NCBI GenBank assembly: GCA_947498705.1 | Contig: CANMLW010000007.1 | Coordinates: 124,001-188,000 of the forward strand | Reading direction: 5' to 3' | Length of the DNA: 64,000 nt | From: an uncultured Aquimarina sp. | GTDB lineage: Bacteria > Bacteroidota > Bacteroidia > Flavobacteriales > Flavobacteriaceae | In this document: positions 1 through 9,374 of the stretch, one piece after another | Position numbering within the stretch: the first letter of the stretch is position 1 | Layout of the letters: each line of letters opens with the position of its first letter | The notes under the pieces: generated by a model | What the model saw: the letters and a program-made list of their open reading frames with translations, nothing else | The model's database searches: none | Told to the model about the DNA's origin: nothing | Made by a program: the position numbers and the translations under genes

Positions 1-33
1 CAGATAATTAAGATTAAAATTTATAAATAATGC

Positions 34-41
34 TATTTTTG
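34..41 (+). promoter_or_regulatory. -7 promoter box (TATTTTTG)
   Basis: Exact match to the Bacteroidota -7 consensus TAnnTTTG, 16 bases before the start codon of the oxidoreductase at 58. No clear -33 TTG is visible in the few bases available upstream. It implies a very short leader. Confidence 0.5.
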
Positions 42-57
42 TCTAAAATCACAAATT

Positions 58-1017
58 ATGCTCAAAGCCGGAGTACTCGGTGCGGGACACCTTGGTAAAA
101 TCCATTTACGTCTACTAGAAGAATCTGAAAAATATAACTTGGTTGGTTTTTATGACACCAATCAATCTCAAGCAACTCTTATTGCAAAAGAATTAGGGTA
201 TCAATTATTTAATTCTGTCGAAGAATTAATTAATGCAGTCGATGTTGTGGATATCGTTACTCCTACTTTTGCTCATTTTGAAGTTGCAAAGCAAGCCATA
301 CAGGCAGGTAAACATGTTTTTATAGAAAAACCTATCACCAATACTGTTGCAGAAGCAACGCAGCTTATCGAACTGGCAAAAAAACATCATGTAAAAGGGC
401 AAGTAGGGCATGTAGAGCGTTTTAATCCGGCCTATACATCGGTGGTAAACAAAATTGACAATCCTATGTTTATAGAAACACACCGATTGGCAGAATTTAA
501 TCCCAGAGGTACCGATGTTCCTGTAGTACTTGATCTTATGATTCATGATATCGATGCTATTTTGAATGTGGTGCATTCTGATGTGAAACAGATAAGTGCA
601 AGTGGTGTTTCTGTAATAAGTGAAACTCCTGATATTGCCAATGCACGTATCGAATTTGAAAATGGATGTGTTGCAAATCTTACAGCAAGTAGGATATCAC
701 TAAAAAACATGAGAAAAACGAGGTTTTTTCAAAAAGACGCTTATATCTCTGTAGATTTCTTTGAGAAAAAATGCGAAGTGGTAAAAATGAAAGATGCGCC
801 AAAGACCCCAGATGATTTTGCAATGATTCTGCAAAATGCAGAAGGGATTAAGAAACAAATATATTTTGACAACCCAACGATAGCAACCAATAATGCGATA
901 TTAGATGAGTTAGAAACTTTTGCTGATGCAATTACTAACGACACTACTCCTATCGTTTCTTTGGAACAAGGAAAAAAAGCACTCGAAGTCGCTTTACAAA
1001 TTATAGACTGCTTTTAG
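58..1017 (+). CDS. Gfo/Idh/MocA-family NAD(P)-dependent oxidoreductase
   Basis: A 319-residue cytosolic dehydrogenase of the Gfo/Idh/MocA family. The N-terminal Rossmann fold shows GAGHLG at residues 8-13, and the family EKP motif lies at 90-92, where the lysine normally acts in catalysis. The C-terminal half is the alpha/beta substrate domain. Family members oxidise or reduce sugars, inositols or related polyols; the substrate cannot be told from sequence. ATG start at 58 sits 16 bases after a TATTTTTG box. It is followed after 126 bases by the hydroxyacyl-CoA dehydrogenase on the same strand, with no obvious functional link. Family assignment is firm, substrate unknown. Confidence 0.88.
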   Translation: MLKAGVLGAGHLGKIHLRLLEESEKYNLVGFYDTNQSQATLIAKELGYQLFNSVEELINAVDVVDIVTPTFAHFEVAKQAIQAGKHVFIEKPITNTVAEATQLIELAKKHHVKGQVGHVERFNPAYTSVVNKIDNPMFIETHRLAEFNPRGTDVPVVLDLMIHDIDAILNVVHSDVKQISASGVSVISETPDIANARIEFENGCVANLTASRISLKNMRKTRFFQKDAYISVDFFEKKCEVVKMKDAPKTPDDFAMILQNAEGIKKQIYFDNPTIATNNAILDELETFADAITNDTTPIVSLEQGKKALEVALQIIDCF

Positions 1018-1143
1018 TAACCCTATTAATTGGCCAGTCTATCATCTTTTTCCTATTCTGAACGGTTATTATGTTATTACAGAATCGTGTATTTTACTTG
1101 ATTCTAGGATAGAGTTTAAAACATTTTCAAAAATATTATACAG

Positions 1144-2049
1144 ATGAAAAACATTGCCGTAATAGGTGCTGGTACCATGGGAAATGGTATTGCACACACA
1201 TTTGCTCAAAATGGTTTTAAAGTACAACTCATTGATATTTCTCAAGAAGCTATCAATCGTGGCCTATCAACCATTACAAAAAACCTGGATAGGATGATTG
1301 CCAAAGAGAAAATATCAGAAAGTGATAAAGAAACAACACTGGCAAACATTTCTACATTTACAAATATTAAAGAAGGCGTAGAATATGCTGGACTTGTGGT
1401 CGAAGCTGCTACAGAAAATGTGGCTTTAAAACTACAATTATTTAAAGAGCTAAGCGCTGTCTGCCCAGAGGATACTATTTTAGCAACGAATACCTCATCT
1501 ATATCTATAACACAAATAGCTGCCGCCACAGATCGACCAGAAATGGTTATCGGTATGCACTTTATGAACCCTGTACCTTTGATGAAATTGGTAGAAATTA
1601 TAAGAGGGTATAATACTTCTGACGAGGTAACCAATACTGTTATGAGTCTATCAAAAACATTAGGAAAAACGCCTGTCGAAGTAAATGACTATCCTGGATT
1701 TGTGGCCAATCGTATTTTAATGCCAATGATTAATGAATCAATTGAAACATTATATAATGGTGTTGCTGGAGTTTCTGAAATCGATACCGTTATGAAACTG
1801 GGAATGGCCCACCCTATGGGGCCTTTACAATTAGCCGATTTTATAGGGCTAGATGTCTGTCTTTCTATTCTTAATGTTATGTATGAAGGTTTTAAAAATC
1901 CTAAATATGCTCCTTGTCCCCTATTGGTTAATATGGTAAGAGCGGGTAAACTAGGGATTAAAAGTGGCGAAGGATTCTATGACTATACAAATAGCAGAAA
2001 GGCAGAAAAGGTTGCAAAACAGTTTAATAAAGAGTTAATCAAACTATAA
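1144..2049 (+). CDS. 3-hydroxybutyryl-CoA / 3-hydroxyacyl-CoA dehydrogenase
   Basis: A 301-residue NAD-dependent dehydrogenase that oxidises 3-hydroxyacyl-CoA to 3-ketoacyl-CoA, or the reverse. The N-terminal nucleotide fold has GAGTMG at residues 8-13. The catalytic residues of the family are visible: Ser in the TNTSS motif (115-119), His139 within GMHFMNP, Glu151, and Asn in PGFVANR (184-190). The C-terminal helical dimerisation domain is complete. Length is typical of the short single-function enzyme (Hbd type) rather than of the FadB fusion. No thiolase or crotonase gene is nearby, so its pathway (fatty acid or butyryl-CoA metabolism) is inferred only from the family. Confidence 0.92.
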   Translation: MKNIAVIGAGTMGNGIAHTFAQNGFKVQLIDISQEAINRGLSTITKNLDRMIAKEKISESDKETTLANISTFTNIKEGVEYAGLVVEAATENVALKLQLFKELSAVCPEDTILATNTSSISITQIAAATDRPEMVIGMHFMNPVPLMKLVEIIRGYNTSDEVTNTVMSLSKTLGKTPVEVNDYPGFVANRILMPMINESIETLYNGVAGVSEIDTVMKLGMAHPMGPLQLADFIGLDVCLSILNVMYEGFKNPKYAPCPLLVNMVRAGKLGIKSGEGFYDYTNSRKAEKVAKQFNKELIKL

Positions 2050-2104
2050 AACACAACGATAACACCTATATTTTAATAGAATCATCTAAAAAAAACGACC
2101 AAAC

Positions 2105-3343
2105 ATGGCAAAAGTTCATCCCTTTAGAGCAGTTAGACCCACAAGAGATAAAATAAGCCTTGTTGCCTGTAGGTCGTACCAGAGTTATACTCCGTTCGAA
2201 AGAGACTCCAGAATGAATTACAACCCTTATTCCTTCTTACACATCATCAACCCAGGTTATAAGTATCAAAAAGAAATTGCAGGAGAAGAACGTTATAAAT
2301 TGGTTCGTAACAGATACCTGGAATTTAAAGAAGATGAAATTTTCATGAAGGATGATACTCCCAGTTATTATGTGTATAAAATTGTAAATCGAGAACAAGA
2401 ATCGTTTCATGGTATTATTGCAGCAACTTGCGCAGAAGATTATAAGAACAATATCATCAAAAAACATGAAGACACATTACAGGACAGAGAACATACGTTT
2501 AAAGAATATCTAAAAACTGTAAGGTTTAATGCAGAACCTGTTCTACTCACTTATCCAGATAATGATGTCATTGCAGATATTATCTCTCAAGTAATTAAAG
2601 AACGACCAGAGTATGAATTTACCACTACTTACAGAGATACCCATTATCTCTGGAAGATAGATGAGGAAAAACTAATCTCTGATATTCAACAAGCATTTTC
2701 TTCGATCGATACAATTTATATAGCAGATGGTCATCATCGTTCGGCCTCATCTTTCTTGCTATCTCAAGAGCAAAAAGAGACAAACCCAAAACACAAAGGT
2801 ACCGAACCCTATAATTTTTTTATGAGTTATTTGATTCCCGAATCTAACCTTAAAATTTATGAGTTTAACAGGTTGATAAAAGACTTAAATGGTTTATCCA
2901 AAGAAGAATTTTTGGTCCAACTAGATGAATGGTTTAGAATAGAAAAAAGAGGATTAGAAATCCCTAAGCCTTCAAAAATTCATCATTTCAGCATGTATCT
3001 GGATGGTGATTTTTATTCATTAAACCTACGAAAAACAGCTTACAAATTCACCAATGCTCTTGAAGAACTAGATGCCCAAATCTTATACCAGACCGTCTTA
3101 AAGCCTATTTTAAATATAAAAGATCTAAGAACCGATACACGCATTCAGTATCTACATGGTAAGAATGACATTGCTATGATAAAAAGTATGGTTGATAGTG
3201 GTGAATTCAAAGTTGGTTTTGGGCTTTTTCCTGCCTCTATTGCGCATGTTAAAAAAATTGCAGAAGAAGGGCTAACCATGCCCCCAAAAAGCACTTATAT
3301 AGAACCTAAATTAAGAAGTGCCATTACCATATATGAATTTTAA
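2105..3343 (+). CDS. DUF1015 family protein
   Basis: A 412-residue soluble protein of the DUF1015 family. The hallmark ADGHHR motif is at residues 207-212, followed by a predicted mixed alpha/beta domain ending in the conserved motif with PPKSTYIEPK near the C-terminus (about 395-404). No signal peptide or membrane segment is visible. The family is common in Bacteroidota and Firmicutes and often lies near serine biosynthesis genes, but no such gene is present here. Biochemical function is not established and I do not assign one. It follows the dehydrogenase by 55 bases and may share its transcript. Confidence 0.9.
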   Translation: MAKVHPFRAVRPTRDKISLVACRSYQSYTPFERDSRMNYNPYSFLHIINPGYKYQKEIAGEERYKLVRNRYLEFKEDEIFMKDDTPSYYVYKIVNREQESFHGIIAATCAEDYKNNIIKKHEDTLQDREHTFKEYLKTVRFNAEPVLLTYPDNDVIADIISQVIKERPEYEFTTTYRDTHYLWKIDEEKLISDIQQAFSSIDTIYIADGHHRSASSFLLSQEQKETNPKHKGTEPYNFFMSYLIPESNLKIYEFNRLIKDLNGLSKEEFLVQLDEWFRIEKRGLEIPKPSKIHHFSMYLDGDFYSLNLRKTAYKFTNALEELDAQILYQTVLKPILNIKDLRTDTRIQYLHGKNDIAMIKSMVDSGEFKVGFGLFPASIAHVKKIAEEGLTMPPKSTYIEPKLRSAITIYEF

Positions 3344-3392
3344 ATTTTCATAATTGACATACACTAATGCAAACTTAATTTATCCCTATCTT

Positions 3393-3424
3393 TTGTTTCC
3401 AAAAGAGCTTAATAATTATCTTTG
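3393..3424 (+). promoter_or_regulatory. Promoter of yggS: TTG -33 and TATCTTTG -7
   Basis: TTG at 3393-3395, a 21-base spacer, then an exact TAnnTTTG box (TATCTTTG) at 3417-3424. The ATG of yggS begins only six bases after the box, at 3431, so the expected transcription start falls almost on the start codon. Confidence 0.6.
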
Positions 3425-3430
3425 CATTCT

Positions 3431-4093
3431 ATGAATGAAATCAAAACGAACCTAAGTTCTATTAAGACATCTATTCCAGAAGAAGTAACTCTGGTAGCTG
3501 TTTCTAAAACCAAACCTGTTTCTGACATCATGCAAGCCTATAATGCGGGGCATCGTGTTTTTGGAGAAAACAAAATTCAGGAAATGGTAGAAAAATGGGA
3601 AACTATGCCCAAAGACATTAGCTGGCATATGATTGGACATGTACAGACCAACAAGGTTAAGTATATGGCTCCTTTTGTAGACCTTATTCATGCAGTTGAC
3701 AGTTATAAACTACTAAAAGAAATAAACAAACAAGCAATAAAATACGAAAGGACTATTAATTGTTTATTACAAATCAAAATTGCTACAGAAGAAAGTAAGT
3801 TTGGGCTTCATGAAGAAGATGCACTCGCTCTTTTAAATTCTGAAGAGGTAGCACAGTTAACCCATGTAAATATACAAGGACTTATGGGTATGGCTACCTT
3901 TACAAATGACACAGTACAAATCAAAAATGAATTTAAAAAAATTGCCGGTTTTTATAAAAAGCTCCTTCCAAAATTTCCAAACTTGACAACTTTATCTATT
4001 GGAATGAGTGGGGATTACCAAATTGCTATTGATTGCAACAGTACAATGGTAAGAATAGGAAGTTCGATTTTTGGAGTAAGAAATTATAAATAG
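3431..4093 (+). CDS. yggS: YggS-family PLP-binding protein (PLP homeostasis)
   Basis: A 220-residue alanine-racemase-fold protein of the YggS/PROSC/YBL036C family, which binds pyridoxal phosphate and maintains its balance without known racemase activity. Visible motifs are VAVSKTKP with the PLP lysine, GENKIQE, WHMIGHVQTNK and the phosphate-binding end RIGSSIFG. I start at ATG 3431 rather than the TTG at 3422: the latter lies within the -7 box TATCTTTG, and family members start with the short Met-Asn-Glu-Ile segment. The leader would be nearly absent. Monocistronic as far as can be seen. Confidence 0.92.
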   Translation: MNEIKTNLSSIKTSIPEEVTLVAVSKTKPVSDIMQAYNAGHRVFGENKIQEMVEKWETMPKDISWHMIGHVQTNKVKYMAPFVDLIHAVDSYKLLKEINKQAIKYERTINCLLQIKIATEESKFGLHEEDALALLNSEEVAQLTHVNIQGLMGMATFTNDTVQIKNEFKKIAGFYKKLLPKFPNLTTLSIGMSGDYQIAIDCNSTMVRIGSSIFGVRNYK

Positions 4094-4137
4094 GCGAACA
4101 ATACCATACAAATTCGGGCAATCTTTGGTAATCTTAA

Positions 4138-4165
4138 TTGATAAAAAGTTATTTTGTTATTTTTG
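4138..4165 (+). promoter_or_regulatory. Promoter: TTG -33, TATTTTTG -7
   Basis: TTG at 4138-4140 and an exact TAnnTTTG box at 4158-4165, separated by 17 bases. It lies 94 bases before the exonuclease/GIY-YIG gene at 4260 and probably drives the run from there to miaA. Confidence 0.55.
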
Positions 4166-4259
4166 ACTTTTTTAAGGGTATTTATTTTCCGACCAACACA
4201 ACGTAAATTACATTTATTAATTAAAACAATCACCCCATCATAATTTGTAAAGGACAACT

Positions 4260-5633
4260 ATGTATGCAATTTTAGATATAGAAACTACAGGAGGGAAATA
4301 TAATGAAGAAGGGATTACTGAGATTGCAATTTATAAGTTCGATGGACATACTGTTGTAGATCAATTCATATCATTAATTAATCCCGAAAGGCCTATACAG
4401 CCTTTTGTGGCAAATCTTACGGGTATTAACAATCAGATGTTGCGTAATGCTCCTAAGTTTTTTGAGGTAGCCAAAAGAATCGTAGAAATCACAAAAGATT
4501 GTGTTATTGTAGCTCATAATTCTAGTTTTGATTATAGGATCTTAAAAACAGAATTCTCTAGACTAGGATTTGATTTTGAACGTCAATCCTTATGCACCGT
4601 AGAACTTTCAAAAAAATTGATTCCCGATCAACCATCTTATAGTTTAGGTAAATTAGTTAGAGGATTAGGAATCCCTCTTTCAGACAGGCACAGGGCCAAC
4701 GGAGATGCGCTAGCCACCGTAAAACTTTTTAAATTATTACTACTAAAAGATCTAGAGAAAAAAATTATTTCAGAAACGGTTAGAACAGAAACCAAGAGAC
4801 AAGTAGATAGTAAACTACTTGACATTATAGAGAAGGCACCTACAGCTACAGGAGTATATTATATGCATCGTGAAGATGGAACTATCATTTATATCGGTAA
4901 AAGCAAAAATATTAAAAAACGCCTCAACCAACATTTTACCAATGACAATCGTAAATCAAAAAAAATCCAAGAAGAGGTTGTTAGCGTTACGTACGAGGTT
5001 ACAGGAAGTGAACTATTAGCATTATTAAAAGAAAGTGAAGAGATCAAACGCAATAAGCCCGTGTATAATCGTGCCTTACGAAAAAGCAACTTTAATCAGG
5101 CATTATATTCATTCACCGATAAAAACGGATATATCAATCTTAAAATAGCAAAAGTAGATAACCAGAAATCGAGCATAACTACCTTTACAAACAGACAACA
5201 AGCAAAACTATACATGCATCGATGGACAGAAGAATACAATCTTTGTCAAAAACTTATGGATCTTGACACTAGTAAAGGTAATTGTTTTCATTATACCATA
5301 AAACAATGCTTTGGTGCTTGTATTCTGGACGAATCAACAGAAACATACAACAAGAGGGCACTACAATTAATTAATAGTCAATCTTTTGAAAATCAAAATA
5401 TGATTATACTTGACAAAGGACGAGAGATTGATGAACAAGGTTTTGTACTAATAGAAGAAGGGAAATTTGTTGGTATTGGCTATTTCAATCTTAATCATCA
5501 AATTAATAATGTAGATATACTACGTACAATTGTCTCACCTATGACACATAATAGAGATGCGCAACATATCATTCAAAGTTATGTGCGAACTCATAAAAAA
5601 TTAAAGATTCAAACATTCACCAATGATCAATAA
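4260..5633 (+). CDS. DnaQ-like exonuclease fused to GIY-YIG (UvrC-type) nuclease
   Basis: A 457-residue fusion. Residues 1-165 are a DEDDh 3'-5' exonuclease of the DNA polymerase III epsilon type: D6/E8 in DIETTG, D91 in HNSSFDYRIL, and H144 with D149 in HRANGDALAT. After a short linker, residues 195-280 are a GIY-YIG endonuclease domain like UvrC/Cho, with GVYY at 198-201 and YIG at 211-213. The remaining about 170 residues resemble no domain I can name but include two Cys-rich spots around FHYTIKQCFGAC. The combination implies DNA incision plus 3' trimming, so a repair role is inferred. Its stop overlaps the next gene by 11 bases. Confidence 0.88.
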   Translation: MYAILDIETTGGKYNEEGITEIAIYKFDGHTVVDQFISLINPERPIQPFVANLTGINNQMLRNAPKFFEVAKRIVEITKDCVIVAHNSSFDYRILKTEFSRLGFDFERQSLCTVELSKKLIPDQPSYSLGKLVRGLGIPLSDRHRANGDALATVKLFKLLLLKDLEKKIISETVRTETKRQVDSKLLDIIEKAPTATGVYYMHREDGTIIYIGKSKNIKKRLNQHFTNDNRKSKKIQEEVVSVTYEVTGSELLALLKESEEIKRNKPVYNRALRKSNFNQALYSFTDKNGYINLKIAKVDNQKSSITTFTNRQQAKLYMHRWTEEYNLCQKLMDLDTSKGNCFHYTIKQCFGACILDESTETYNKRALQLINSQSFENQNMIILDKGREIDEQGFVLIEEGKFVGIGYFNLNHQINNVDILRTIVSPMTHNRDAQHIIQSYVRTHKKLKIQTFTNDQ

Positions 5634-7593
5634 ATATGTTCTGGTAGTACACCTACTCTTTTTTACATTAGTTTCTCTAGCCCAGGAAAGCTATAATTCT
5701 AAAAATATGGTAGTAAGTAAAGCCGATCTAAATAGAATGGTATACTCAAAAGACACCACTGCAAATGCACTATATCTTTATGAGAAAGGTTACAGTAGAA
5801 TTCAGGATGGAGGAAGTTATGATATTCTAACAGATTACAGTGCAAAAATTAAAATCTTAACTGAACAAGGTTATGAAAAAGCAACAATAGAAATCCCTCT
5901 ATACAAAAAAAACAAGAGCTCTAAAGAAAAAATCAAAAACATCGTTGCACATACGTATACGTATGAAAATAATCAAATAAAAAAAGTTACTCTTGATAAA
6001 GATCAAATCTTTTTTAACGAATATGATGAAAATCATACACTGGTAACGTTTACTTTGCCAAACCTTAAACCAGGATGTGTTATCACTTATTCTTACCAAA
6101 CGAGCTCTCCTTTTGTTTGGCGTTTTAGAGAGTGGGAGTTTCAGGATGATATCCCAAAAATATATAGTGAATATACTACTGATATCCCAGGAAACTATAT
6201 TTACAACACCCGTATCAGAGGACCTCTTAAACTAAAAACCAATGAATCTTCTATTAAAAAAGGCTGTATTAAAGTATCTGGAGGTGGTAAAGCCGATTGC
6301 TCTCATAATGTATATGCCATGGAAAACATTCCTGCATTTATCGAAGAAGATTATATGACTGCCAAAAAGAACTATTTTTCAAAAATAGCATACGAACTTA
6401 GCGAGTTTAAAGGTTTTGACGGATCACATAAAAAATATACTAAAACCTGGAAAGATGCAGACAAAGAATTAAAAGAAGACCCTAATTTTGGACAGCTTTT
6501 AAAAAAGAATGCTTTGGTAAAAGACGTACTCCCACAAGAAATTTCGTTGTTACCAAATTCTCTAGATAAAGCCAAACGTATTTATCACTATTTGACCAAA
6601 AACTATGTGTTTAATGGTGATTTATATGTGCTTCGAAAAGTCGACTTAAAAAACGCTATTAAAACTAAATCCGGAAACATTTCTGAAATCAATCTTTTGT
6701 TATACAATGTTTTAAGACAGCAAGGGTTTTCTGTGCAACCCGTTTTAAGTGCCACCAGAAACAATGGGTATATCGTTAAAATACATCCCGTAATTTCTGA
6801 TTTTAACTACTTATTAGTGCAATTAAATATCGATACTACTTCCTATTTATTAGATGCATCTATATCCACATTGCCTTTTGGAAATGTTCCTTTTCGTTGT
6901 CTTAATCAATACGGAAGACTTATGGACTTTAAAAATGGAAGTTCTTGGGTAGATATTAAGCCAAAGATGAGATCGTACTATTATTTTAAAGAAAAGATGA
7001 TATTGCAACCCGACAACCAAATTCTTTGTGATGCAATTTTTGCTTATGGAGGTTATCATGGATACTTCAGACGTAATCAAATGGCTAAAAAACAAAAGTA
7101 TATTGAAAGAATCAAAAAAGTAAATCCCGATATAGAAATCACCAAAATTGATATCAAAAATCAATATGATCTTCCTGCACCCTTTGTCGAAGAAGTATTA
7201 TTTACACGGTATCCAGATGATATAGAAGATATTCTTTACATTAACCCATTTAGCAATCCTTTCTTTAAAGAAAACCCTTTTAAACTTAACCAAAGAACAT
7301 ACCCAATAGATTTTGGGTATCAGGATTCATATACCTATCAAATAACTTTTGAAATACCTGAAAACTATAGCTTTGAAGATATCCCAGAAGACACTTCGTT
7401 TGGATTACCAAATAACGGAGGAACACTTCACTTATCTACTAAAGCAAACAATAAAGTTCTCACGATTAATTACAGAATATCATTTTCATCAGATTATTAT
7501 CCAAAAGATTATTACGAATCATTAAAAATTTTCTTCAACAAAATAGTAACTATAGAGAACAATAGCGTTATTGCAATAAAAAAGGGCCTTTAA
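5623..7593 (+). CDS. DUF3857 / transglutaminase-like exported protein
   Basis: A 656-residue protein with a signal peptide (about residues 1-21, ending LAQE), so periplasmic or outer-membrane associated. Residues about 50-220 match the DUF3857 all-beta domain and about 310-420 the transglutaminase-like fold. The region that carries the nucleophilic Cys in active transglutaminases reads KSGNISEINLLL here, with no cysteine, so it is probably not catalytic. The C-terminal part is a beta domain. The family is abundant in Bacteroidota and has no firm function. Its start overlaps the upstream nuclease gene by 11 bases, suggesting a shared mRNA rather than a shared role. Confidence 0.83.
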   Translation: MINKYVLVVHLLFFTLVSLAQESYNSKNMVVSKADLNRMVYSKDTTANALYLYEKGYSRIQDGGSYDILTDYSAKIKILTEQGYEKATIEIPLYKKNKSSKEKIKNIVAHTYTYENNQIKKVTLDKDQIFFNEYDENHTLVTFTLPNLKPGCVITYSYQTSSPFVWRFREWEFQDDIPKIYSEYTTDIPGNYIYNTRIRGPLKLKTNESSIKKGCIKVSGGGKADCSHNVYAMENIPAFIEEDYMTAKKNYFSKIAYELSEFKGFDGSHKKYTKTWKDADKELKEDPNFGQLLKKNALVKDVLPQEISLLPNSLDKAKRIYHYLTKNYVFNGDLYVLRKVDLKNAIKTKSGNISEINLLLYNVLRQQGFSVQPVLSATRNNGYIVKIHPVISDFNYLLVQLNIDTTSYLLDASISTLPFGNVPFRCLNQYGRLMDFKNGSSWVDIKPKMRSYYYFKEKMILQPDNQILCDAIFAYGGYHGYFRRNQMAKKQKYIERIKKVNPDIEITKIDIKNQYDLPAPFVEEVLFTRYPDDIEDILYINPFSNPFFKENPFKLNQRTYPIDFGYQDSYTYQITFEIPENYSFEDIPEDTSFGLPNNGGTLHLSTKANNKVLTINYRISFSSDYYPKDYYESLKIFFNKIVTIENNSVIAIKKGL

Positions 7594-7623
7594 TTTTTTA
7601 GTATTTTAGTAAAAACATTCGTT

Positions 7624-8457
7624 TTGAAGCAGAACTCATCACATAAAACCTGGAAAGAAAAACTACACGAAATCATCTATGAGGCCGACACTCGTGCTGG
7701 TAAATCCTTTGATCTCATTATTCTTATCATGATTCTTGCGAGCATCATTGTGGTTATGCTAGAGAGCGTATCCTATCTCAATGATCAATATGCCTCTATA
7801 TTTAATCTACTAGAGTGGGTTATCACAATTGTTTTTACGATAGAATACATCCTGAGAGTTATTACTATTAATAAGCCTAAAAAATATATTTTTAGTTTTT
7901 TTGGTATTATAGATTTTCTTGCTACTGTTCCTAAGTACCTCTCTTTACTTTTTGTAGGCACACATGCGTTGGTTGCATTACGAGCACTTCGCTTATTACG
8001 AGTTTTTAGAATTTTAAAATTGGCTCGTTTTATAGGCGAGTCCAACAACCTAACCAAAGCACTGATTGCAAGTAGAGCAAAAATATCTGTTTTTCTATTT
8101 GCTGTTTTAATTGTTTCTATCATTTTAGGTACTGTGATGTACCTCATCGAAGGGCCAGAACATGGTTTTAATAGTATTCCTAAAAGTGTTTATTGGTGTA
8201 TTGTAACGCTTACTACGGTTGGGTATGGTGATATTTCTCCAGAAACACCTATAGGCCAATTTATTGCCTCGGTAGTAATGATATTGGGATACGGTATTAT
8301 AGCAGTTCCTACAGGTATTGTAAGTGCAGAGTATTCAAAACAACCAAAAGCTTCACTTCCTCCTCTTAATACACAACATTGTCAAAACTGCAATCTTAGT
8401 AATCATGCTGATGGAGCAAAATTTTGTCATAATTGCGGAAACAAATTGCATTCATGA
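7624..8457 (+). CDS. Voltage-gated-type K+ channel with C-terminal zinc ribbon
   Basis: A 277-residue six-helix ion channel. Membrane helices fill residues about 30-240; S4 carries spaced arginines (R120, R123, R126, R129) and the selectivity filter TVGYGD is at 198-203, so K+ selectivity is expected. After S6 a short tail ends in a four-Cys zinc ribbon: C253, C256, C268, C271. The start is TTG at 7624; no ATG occurs before the first helix and a stop precedes it closely. Its TGA stop overlaps the ATG of miaA in an ATGA junction, so the two are translationally coupled. The zinc ribbon is an unusual appendage on this channel type. Confidence 0.87.
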   Translation: MKQNSSHKTWKEKLHEIIYEADTRAGKSFDLIILIMILASIIVVMLESVSYLNDQYASIFNLLEWVITIVFTIEYILRVITINKPKKYIFSFFGIIDFLATVPKYLSLLFVGTHALVALRALRLLRVFRILKLARFIGESNNLTKALIASRAKISVFLFAVLIVSIILGTVMYLIEGPEHGFNSIPKSVYWCIVTLTTVGYGDISPETPIGQFIASVVMILGYGIIAVPTGIVSAEYSKQPKASLPPLNTQHCQNCNLSNHADGAKFCHNCGNKLHS

Positions 8458-9374
8458 ATAGTAAACACCTATTAGTAGTTATTGGCCCTACCGCCATTGG
8501 CAAAACAAGCTTAAGCATTGCACTTGCACAACATTTTAAATGCGAAATTGTTTCGGCAGATAGTAGACAGTTTTACAAAGAGATGAGTATTGGTACAGCT
8601 GCTCCCGATGCAACAGAACTAAAAGCTGCTCCTCATCATTTTATTCAACACAGAAGTATTAAAGCTGACTATAGTGTTGGGGATTTTGAGAAAGAAGCCA
8701 TCCAAAAGATTGAGCAATTATTTACAATCCATAACTATGTAGTTCTTGTAGGAGGATCTGGACTCTATGTAGATGCTATTACCAAAGGACTAGATGATTT
8801 TCCTGATGTTGACGAACAAATTAGAACAACACTTAAAGAAGAATATCAAAATAATGGTATAGAAAGCCTTCAAAAGCAATTAAAAAAACTTGATCCTGTA
8901 TACTACAATAAAGTCGATATTCATAACACTCATAGAGTTATGCGTGGGTTAGAAGTATGTATTAGTAGTGGTAAACCTTATTCATCTTTCCTAAATCAGT
9001 CTTCAAAAAAACGTTCTTTTAATACTATTAAGATTGGGCTAACTGCAGAAAGGAGCATTATCTATGATAGAATCAATCAACGAGTAGATCTAATGATAAA
9101 ACATGGATTGTTGGATGAAGTTAAAGGACTTTATGAACACAAAGCTTTAAATGCCCTAAATACTGTTGGGTATAAAGAAATATTTAAGCATTTTGATCAT
9201 GAATGGGAGCTAGATTTTGCGATATCAGAGATCAAAAAAAATACACGTCGTTTTGCAAAAAGACAACTTACCTGGTTTAAAAAAGATACAGAAATTGAGT
9301 GGTTCGACTATAAAGAAAATATTAATTCGATTATAACACATATCACAAAAAGCTCATTACAGCCTAAAGAATAG
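8454..9374 (+). CDS. miaA: tRNA dimethylallyltransferase
   Basis: A 306-residue enzyme that transfers a dimethylallyl group to N6 of A37 in tRNAs reading UNN codons. The P-loop GPTAIGKT is at residues 11-18, followed by the DSRQFYKEMSIGTA motif, the GGSGLYVDAI motif and the C-terminal TRRFAKRQLTWF motif. I start at ATG 8454, not at the TTG 21 bases earlier, because GPTAIGKT then sits at its normal distance from the N-terminus and the ATG forms an ATGA overlap with the channel gene. The stop codon lies within the loop of a bidirectional terminator. Confidence 0.95.
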   Translation: MNSKHLLVVIGPTAIGKTSLSIALAQHFKCEIVSADSRQFYKEMSIGTAAPDATELKAAPHHFIQHRSIKADYSVGDFEKEAIQKIEQLFTIHNYVVLVGGSGLYVDAITKGLDDFPDVDEQIRTTLKEEYQNNGIESLQKQLKKLDPVYYNKVDIHNTHRVMRGLEVCISSGKPYSSFLNQSSKKRSFNTIKIGLTAERSIIYDRINQRVDLMIKHGLLDEVKGLYEHKALNALNTVGYKEIFKHFDHEWELDFAISEIKKNTRRFAKRQLTWFKKDTEIEWFDYKENINSIITHITKSSLQPKE

